Shown: in pieces, positions 4,996 through 10,493 of the stretch
Numbering within the stretch: position 1 is the first letter of the stretch
How the letters are laid out: each line of letters opens with the position of its first letter
The notes under the pieces: generated by a model
The model's input: the letters and a program-made list of their open reading frames with translations, nothing else
Told to the model about the DNA's origin: nothing
The model's database searches: none
Source: Vitreoscilla sp.
GTDB lineage: Bacteria; Pseudomonadota; Gammaproteobacteria; Burkholderiales; Burkholderiaceae
NCBI GenBank assembly: GCA_014378125.1
Contig: JACMOG010000591.1
Location: forward strand, 1-10,493
DNA: 10,493 nucleotides
Direction of reading: 5' to 3'
Translations under genes and position numbers: made by a program

Positions 4996-6741
4996 TCAGG
5001 AGCTGAAGCTGATGAACCCCATCGTGCGGGCGCGCGTGACGGCGTGCTTGCGCGAACCGGCACCGAGCTTGTTGAAGAGGTTCTTCAGGTGCCACTTCAC
5101 CGTCTCGTCGCTCGTCGCGATCGCCTTGGCGATCTCCTTGTTGGAGTAGTTGCGCGCGAGCAGCAGCAGGATACTGCGCTCCTTGGGCGTCAACGCCTTG
5201 CCGGCCTGCCGGCGCTGGCGTTCGTCGCTCTCTCCCCCCGCAGGCGTCGCCTCGGCGTCGTCGCTCGAGCGCGTCGCGCGACGGCGCAGTCGCGCCAGCG
5301 CAAGCGGGTAGTTCATCTTCTGGATGGACTCCTGCTCCTTGGCCTGCAAGGCGCGGCGTGCGTGCTCGTAGGCGCGCGCGTGGTCGCCGGCCCCGGCCCA
5401 GCGGTCGGCGAGGAACGAATACAGGCGCGCCGGCGGCTTCCAGCCGTCCAGCGCCAGGCCGCCGGCCAGCGTGGCCTCGGCGAAGTGGAGGGCGCCGCTG
5501 GCCAGCGTCATCCCTTCGGGGGGCGACAGCTGGAAGCGGTGGTGCAGATCGGCCAGCACGTCGTTGACGCCCACGCTCAGCGACTCCAGCGCGAACTTGT
5601 CGACCAGCGCCTGCGCCTCCTCCAGCGCGGCCAGGGCTTCGTCGGCGCGACCTGCCGCGGCCATGACGCGGGCCTGGAAGATCAGGTTCAGCGCGAGGTT
5701 GTGGCTGAAACCGGTCTCGCGGTACATCGCGATCGCCTCGCTCATCGGCTCCAGGGACTCGACGGGGCGCCCCATCGCGAGCAGCGTCTGCGCGAGCGAC
5801 GCACAGGCGATCGCCACGTGCAGGCTGCGCGGCATCACGGACAGCTGCAGGATGGCCTCGCTGAGGAGCGTGCGGCTTTCCTCCAGCGCGCCCAGCGTCT
5901 GCAGCAACTCGCCGACGCGGGTTTCGGCCGCGCCGATCAGCGTCGGCCAGCCGGTGGCGCGGGCGCGCGTCGCGGCCAGGTCGAAGCAGTCGCTGGCCAT
6001 GTCCATGTCGCCGGTGCCCTGGCGAGCGGCGCCGGCGTTGATCATCGTGACGATCTCGAGGCGCACCATGCCGACCTGCCGGGCCTGGTCGGCCGCGTGC
6101 TGGAACAAGGCGGCTGACGTGGCGGGGTTGCGGAACGACAGCCCCAGCGCGCGGGCGGCGCTCCACAGCGCGTCCCAGGCGATGCCGGCCTGCGGCCATG
6201 CGCGTCCGGGCGGTTCCAGGCCCAGCGATGATTCGATCTCGGGCTGCGTGAACGAGCGCTCGTAGCTCGCCCACATGCGGGCGATGGACAGCCGCTCCGG
6301 CGCGCCGTTGGCGGCGTAGAAGGCGATGGCCGACTCGAAGGCGGAGAGCTCGCGCTCGCGCTGGCCACGGGTCTTCGCGAGCACGCTCTCGACGATGAAT
6401 GCGTCGCCCTCGACCTGCGCGTCGGCGGCCGGATCGAGGTGCGCGCGTGCATCCGCCAACCAGTGTTCGGCGGCTTCGAAGTCGCACAGCAGCGCCTTGG
6501 CCTCGCTCGCGGCCAGCGCGACGCGCGCCCGCTGCGGCACGGGCAGGGCGGGCGGTTTTGCGACCTCGCGAAGCGTGCCGCCCAGCGTGGACATCAGGCC
6601 GTTGACCAGCCGCAGGGCGCGGATGCTGTCGCGCTGGCGCAGGTGCCAGGCGAGGGCGACGGTAGCGCCGATCCGGTCGTCGCCGCGCAGCTCCGAGAGC
6701 GAGGTCTCGAGGGCCGAAACCTCATCGTTGGTCGCGAACAG
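4996..6741 (-). CDS. LuxR-type transcriptional regulator with TPR-like helical body and probable CTG start
   Basis: A DNA-binding regulator of 581 residues if translated from CTG 6741. The C-terminal 66 residues (516-581) are a LuxR/GerE helix-turn-helix: LTPKERSILLLLARNYSNKE, then IAKAIATSDETVKWHLKNLFNKL. The remaining roughly 500 residues are paired helices with TPR-like spacing (repeated Ala, Leu, Glu patterns), a layout seen in MalT-like and related regulators without the N-terminal ATPase. No Walker A is present. The first ATG is at 6594, but the 49 codons before it have near-total G/C third positions and read as helical protein (ALETSLSELRGDDRIGATVA). They end at a TAG (6742-6744) right after an ATG. 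The first possible start downstream of that TAG is CTG 6741, with GAGG seven bases upstream. The oxygenase gene follows three bases after the stop and is the nearest candidate for co-function. The signal sensed is unknown. Confidence 0.85.
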   Translation of the reverse strand: MFATNDEVSALETSLSELRGDDRIGATVALAWHLRQRDSIRALRLVNGLMSTLGGTLREVAKPPALPVPQRARVALAASEAKALLCDFEAAEHWLADARAHLDPAADAQVEGDAFIVESVLAKTRGQRERELSAFESAIAFYAANGAPERLSIARMWASYERSFTQPEIESSLGLEPPGRAWPQAGIAWDALWSAARALGLSFRNPATSAALFQHAADQARQVGMVRLEIVTMINAGAARQGTGDMDMASDCFDLAATRARATGWPTLIGAAETRVGELLQTLGALEESRTLLSEAILQLSVMPRSLHVAIACASLAQTLLAMGRPVESLEPMSEAIAMYRETGFSHNLALNLIFQARVMAAAGRADEALAALEEAQALVDKFALESLSVGVNDVLADLHHRFQLSPPEGMTLASGALHFAEATLAGGLALDGWKPPARLYSFLADRWAGAGDHARAYEHARRALQAKEQESIQKMNYPLALARLRRRATRSSDDAEATPAGGESDERQRRQAGKALTPKERSILLLLARNYSNKEIAKAIATSDETVKWHLKNLFNKLGAGSRKHAVTRARTMGFISFSS

Positions 6742-6748
6742 CTACATG

Positions 6749-6752
6749 CCTC
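6749..6752 (-). promoter_or_regulatory. Shine-Dalgarno GAGG deciding the LuxR-type start
   Basis: On the minus strand GAGG is followed by CATGTAG and then CTG. It stands one base from the ATG, which is at once followed by TAG, but seven bases from the CTG at 6741. Normal spacing therefore supports CTG initiation. The alternative is that TAG replaced a sense codon such as CAG in an original ATG start. Confidence 0.45.
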
Positions 6753-6788
6753 GATTGTAGAAGGCAACACACTCGATCGCGAGAACGA

Positions 6789-6810
6789 ATCCTGCGACGG
6801 CGTGCAGGAT
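6789..6810 (-). terminator. Second hairpin downstream of dctM
   Basis: ATCCTGC and GCAGGAT form a 7-bp stem with an eight-base loop, 36 bases beyond the dctM stop. On the minus strand it is followed by TCGTTCTC, a modestly T-rich tail. With the neighbouring hairpin it probably ends the TRAP transcript before the LuxR-type gene. Confidence 0.5.
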
Positions 6811-6811
6811 G

Positions 6812-6839
6812 CCGTCGTCGGGCGGGTGCGCGACGACGG
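6812..6839 (-). terminator. First hairpin downstream of dctM
   Basis: CCGTCGTCG (6812-6820) pairs with CGACGACGG (6831-6839) in a perfect 9-bp stem with a ten-base loop, starting seven bases after the dctM TAG. No T-run follows directly. It can act as a 3'-end stabiliser or as the first half of a tandem terminator with the hairpin at 6789-6810. Confidence 0.55.
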
Positions 6840-6846
6840 GTTCTCG

Positions 6847-8199
6847 CTAGAACACGGCGTGCCCCGTGATCGCCGCCGGCAGCCAGGTGGAGAACGCCGG
6901 CACGTAGGTGACGAGGTTGATGGCTACCCAGATCGCCAGGTAGTAGGGCCAGGCCGTGCGGGTGGCCTGTCCCATGGAGATCTCGCCGATCGCGCAGCCC
7001 ACGAACTGCACCGTGCCCACCGGCGGGTGCACCAGGCCCAGCGCGCAGTTGAGCAGCAGCATCATGCCGAACTGCACCGGGCCGACGCCCATCTGGATGG
7101 CCAGCGGCAGGAACAGCGGCGTGGTGATGAGGATGTGGGCGGCCATGTCGAGGAACATGCCCAGGATGATCTGGATGATGTTGATGTACAGCAGCATCAG
7201 CCACGGGTGGTGCGTGGCGTCCAGCAGCAGCGTCTCGATGCTCTCGGGGATCTCGAGGTAGGCCATCTGCCAGCGCAGCATGTTGGACACGCCGATCAGC
7301 AGCAGGATCACGCCGGTGGTGCGCGCCGCCTTGCCCAACGCGTGCCACATCTTCTGGCGCGTCATCGAGCGGTAGACGACGGTGGTGAGGAAGATCGAGT
7401 ACGCCACCGCGATGGCCGCGGCCTCGGTGGCGGTGGTGACCCCGCCCATGACGCAGGCCAGGATGATGCCGATGATGGCCAGGCCCGGCAGCGAGGCGAT
7501 GAAGGTGCGCGCCACCATGCCCCAGCCGGGGAACATGCGGATCATCGAGCTGCCATCCTCGCGCTTGGGATAGCCGCAGCGCACCGCCTGCCAGTAGGCG
7601 GCCACCAGCATGCACACCATGATCCAGAACACCGGCACCAGCCCGGCGAACATCAGGTCGCCGATGGACACGCCCTTGATCGTGTGGCCGGCGATCTCGC
7701 CCGCGGCCGCCTGCGCCGCGAAGGCGTAGATGATCATGTTGTGCGACGTGGGCATCAGCGCGCCGGTGAGCGACGCGTGCGTGGTGACGTTGACCGCGTA
7801 GTCGGCGCCGTAGCCCTCGCGCTTCATCAGCGGGATCATCACGCCGCCCATGGCCGACGTGTCGGCCACCGGCGGGCCGGACACGCCGCCGAACAGCGTG
7901 CTGGCCAGAACGTTGGCCAGGCCGAGGCCGCCGCGCACGTGGCCGGTGAGGCTGCGCGCGAAGTTCATGATGCGGTCGGCGATGCCCCCGTGCAGCATCA
8001 GCTCGCCCGAGAAGATGAAGAACGGGATCGCGAGGAACGAGAACACGTTCATGCCCGACACCATCATCTGCACCGAGGTGGCGATGGGCAGGCCTTCGGA
8101 GAAGAACGCGGCCAGGCACGCAAGGCCGATGGCGAAGGCCACCGGAACGCCCAGCAGCAGCAGGACGACGAAGGTGGAACACAGGAGGGTCAGGGCCAT
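6847..8199 (-). CDS. dctM: TRAP transporter large permease subunit (DctM/YiaN-like)
   Basis: The 450-residue integral membrane protein is the sodium-coupled transport subunit of a TRAP system, accepting substrate from the DctP binding protein together with DctQ. Its length matches the family's usual 420-450. About 11-12 hydrophobic segments run from residue 2 to 445. Family motifs appear in order: FFIFSGELM (61-69), GGVSGPPVADTSAMGGVMIP (104-123, an ion-site loop), GGVTTATEAAAIAV (252-265), GMFLDMAAHILITTPL (347-362) and ALGLVHPPVGTVQFVGCAIG (386-405). The last resembles the YiaN branch associated with sugar-acid uptake. ATG 8199 lies ten bases after the dctQ stop, so the genes are one operon. 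The ribosome site is weak and translation probably depends on coupling. The stop TAG is followed by two hairpins. The symbol describes the family, not a demonstrated substrate. Confidence 0.96.
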   Translation of the reverse strand: MALTLLCSTFVVLLLLGVPVAFAIGLACLAAFFSEGLPIATSVQMMVSGMNVFSFLAIPFFIFSGELMLHGGIADRIMNFARSLTGHVRGGLGLANVLASTLFGGVSGPPVADTSAMGGVMIPLMKREGYGADYAVNVTTHASLTGALMPTSHNMIIYAFAAQAAAGEIAGHTIKGVSIGDLMFAGLVPVFWIMVCMLVAAYWQAVRCGYPKREDGSSMIRMFPGWGMVARTFIASLPGLAIIGIILACVMGGVTTATEAAAIAVAYSIFLTTVVYRSMTRQKMWHALGKAARTTGVILLLIGVSNMLRWQMAYLEIPESIETLLLDATHHPWLMLLYINIIQIILGMFLDMAAHILITTPLFLPLAIQMGVGPVQFGMMLLLNCALGLVHPPVGTVQFVGCAIGEISMGQATRTAWPYYLAIWVAINLVTYVPAFSTWLPAAITGHAVF

Positions 8200-8209
8200 G
8201 GCGTTCGGG

Positions 8210-8692
8210 TCAGTCTGCTTCGGGCGTGGGCATGCGGCGGAACATGCGGTCGATCGAGAACAGCGCGATCAGGAAGCCGGCGATGATCAGCGGCAGGTAG
8301 CGCCAGGCCTCGGAGATGCCCAGCGTGGGAATCTGGTTGTCGTGCGTGGACTTGGCCATCTCCCACGCGCCGTAGAGGATCACGACGGCGAAGACCAGCG
8401 TGGACAGCGCCACCAGCCGGGCGATCCAGTGCCGCAGCACCGGGGGCAGGGTGTCGACCAGGGAGTCGAGGCCGATGTGGCCGGCGTCGTGCGCCACCGC
8501 GGCGGCGCCGAACATCGACACCGAGATCACCAGCAGCAGCGCGAGTTGCTCCACGTACGGCGGCTCGTTGTTGAAGGCGTAGCGCATCACCACGCCGAAG
8601 AACACGATGAGACCCAGCGCGGCCAGGCACACGCGCGCGAGCACGAGCACGATGGCCGTGAGGCGGGCGTTGAGGTGGGCGAGCCAGGTCAC
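8210..8692 (-). CDS. dctQ: TRAP transporter small permease subunit (DctQ)
   Basis: The 160-residue inner-membrane protein forms the membrane complex with DctM. It has four hydrophobic helices at about 13-35, 47-66, 89-110 and 130-147, the normal DctQ topology and length. The family signature runs from VVMRYAFNNEPPYVEQLALL to AHDAGHIGLDSLVDTLP (residues 34-84), with the charged Glu48 in helix 2 and the His-Ile-Gly-Leu-Asp segment. The start is GTG at 8692, twelve bases beyond the dctP stop; no strong ribosome site is seen. It lies ten bases before dctM in the same operon. Identification as DctQ is firm from sequence plus position; no substrate preference can be read from this subunit. Confidence 0.94.
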   Translation of the reverse strand: MTWLAHLNARLTAIVLVLARVCLAALGLIVFFGVVMRYAFNNEPPYVEQLALLLVISVSMFGAAAVAHDAGHIGLDSLVDTLPPVLRHWIARLVALSTLVFAVVILYGAWEMAKSTHDNQIPTLGISEAWRYLPLIIAGFLIALFSIDRMFRRMPTPEAD

Positions 8693-8704
8693 GATCTGCG
8701 ACGC

Positions 8705-9742
<1,038 letters not shown>

Positions 9743-10493
9743 TCAGCGAGGCGGCCGGAAGGGCGTCTCGGCGATGCCTTGGGTGCCGGGGCGCAGCGCG
9801 AACACCTCGCCGGCCAGCGCCACGTCGTCGCCCTGCGGATTGGCGGGCTGGATCGAGGTGACGTAGAGCGTGTCGAGCCCGGCGCCGCCGAAGCTGCACA
9901 TCGAGGGCTTGCTCACGGGCACATCCAGCACGCGGTCGACGCGGCCATCGGGCGTGAAGCGCAGCCCGCGGCCGCCGTCGTTGGCGCAGATCCAGTAGCC
10001 GCCGTCGACGTCGATGGCCGCGCCGTCCGGGCGGCCGGGCTGGTCGTGCAGGTCGGCCACCAGGCGGCGCTCGCCCACGTTGCCGTCGGCGTCCAGCGGC
10101 GCGTGCCAGATGCATTGCGACCGCGGGTGGCTGTCGCTCCACCACACGCCGCGGCCGTCGGGATCGAACGCGAGGCCGTTGGGCGTGTACATGCTGTCGA
10201 TGGGCAGCGCGGACAGCCCGTGCGCTTCGAGGCGGACCAGGCGGCCGGCGGCCACGTTGGCGCCCATGTCGCGCACCATGCTGCCCACCCAAAAGCGGCG
10301 GGCGCGGTCGCAGCGGCCGTCGTTGAAGCGCATGTCGGGGCGCTCGTGGCGCGCGGGCGCGAGCGTCGCCAGCGTGACCGCGCCGTCGTCGCCCAGCGCG
10401 GCGTGCACCACGCGGGTCTCGAGGCCGGCCCCCAGGCCCCCGTCGGCGTGCAGCGCGATGCAGGCCACGCGCTCGGGCAGCGTCCAGGAGTCC
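9743..10493 (-). CDS. SMP-30/gluconolactonase-family lactonase, 5' end outside window
   Basis: This encodes at least 250 residues of a six-bladed beta-propeller metalloenzyme that hydrolyses sugar lactones to aldonic or aldaric acids in the cytoplasm. The frame is open to the right edge, where it reads DSWTLPERVACIAL, so the true start and the N-terminal Glu metal ligand are beyond 10493. Visible family motifs are FNDGRCD (metal-site Asn), TPNGLAFDPDG with WWSDS, and GRPDGAAIDVDGGYW (metal-site Asp), followed by MCSFGGAGLDTLYVTS near the C-terminus. The GTG at 10468 is internal, not a start. It is the first visible gene of the TRAP operon, 48 bp before dctP, suggesting that the imported sugar acid or its lactone is the substrate. 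The exact sugar (for example glucono-, galactono- or arabinono-lactone) cannot be decided. Confidence 0.92.
   Translation of the reverse strand, partial: DSWTLPERVACIALHADGGLGAGLETRVVHAALGDDGAVTLATLAPARHERPDMRFNDGRCDRARRFWVGSMVRDMGANVAAGRLVRLEAHGLSALPIDSMYTPNGLAFDPDGRGVWWSDSHPRSQCIWHAPLDADGNVGERRLVADLHDQPGRPDGAAIDVDGGYWICANDGGRGLRFTPDGRVDRVLDVPVSKPSMCSFGGAGLDTLYVTSIQPANPQGDDVALAGEVFALRPGTQGIAETPFRPPR

Noticed and set aside
4114..6117. Open frame of 667 codons on the plus strand opposite the LuxR-type and oxygenase genes
   Set aside because: Low-complexity Arg/Gly/Ala peptide crossing gene borders and an intergenic gap; explained by the scarcity of stop codons in GC-rich DNA.
3281..6487. Open frame of 1068 codons on the minus strand that contains the ParA gene
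   Set aside because: Only the last 282 codons carry the ParA domain. The upstream part is an off-frame reading of the LuxR-type and oxygenase genes plus the intergenic gap.
6754..6759. TACAAT as a -10 box for the LuxR-type gene
   Set aside because: Transcription from it would begin at or after the GAGG ribosome site, leaving a leaderless message that starts at ATG-TAG, and no -35 hexamer lies at proper spacing.

Overview
The window is a very GC-rich stretch (third codon positions are almost all G or C) of a chromosome that looks betaproteobacterial, most likely Burkholderiales (Comamonadaceae/Sphaerotilaceae type). This rests on gene style: a Hanks-type kinase with a membrane anchor, a short orphan ParA beginning with an INRKGGSGKST motif, a TPR-LuxR regulator, and a tripartite TRAP transporter next to an SMP-30 lactonase. 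No database search was possible, so taxonomy is inference. No tRNA, rRNA, CRISPR array, insertion sequence or phage gene was seen.

Layout. Positions 2-130 (+) appear to be the C-terminal tail of a gene that starts left of the window; it overlaps the end of the kinase tail to tail. A minus-strand pair follows: an Ala-rich protein of 154 residues with a Ser/Thr-rich N-terminus (2346 to 1882), and then a transmembrane Ser/Thr protein kinase (1811 to 87). A 340-bp divergent spacer (2347-2686) separates the pair from the only complete-length plus-strand locus, a secreted protein (2687-3249) whose reading frame is broken by an apparent one-base frameshift near 2967. A 20-bp palindromic hairpin (3256-3275) separates it from the convergent orphan ParA-like ATPase (4129 to 3281).

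Next on the minus strand is a two-gene unit: a large LuxR-type regulator with a helical-repeat body, then, three bases after its stop, a predicted Fe(II)/2-oxoglutarate oxygenase resembling DUF6445. The regulator coding sequence extends 49 codons upstream of its first ATG and seems to begin at a CTG codon. Two hairpins (6789-6839) separate this unit from the TRAP operon.

The right third (10493 to 6847, minus) is one operon: an SMP-30/gluconolactonase-like lactonase (5' end outside the window), then the TRAP periplasmic binding protein (DctP), small membrane subunit (DctQ) and large permease subunit (DctM). Together they suggest uptake of a sugar acid (uronate or aldonate type) and hydrolysis of the corresponding lactone in the cytoplasm.

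Most of the window is ordinary accessory-metabolic chromosome. The points most worth a second look are the kinase with its possible Ser/Thr-rich substrate, the frameshifted secreted protein, the CTG start of the LuxR regulator, the LuxR-oxygenase pair, and the orphan ParA with a possible membrane-binding C-terminal tail.
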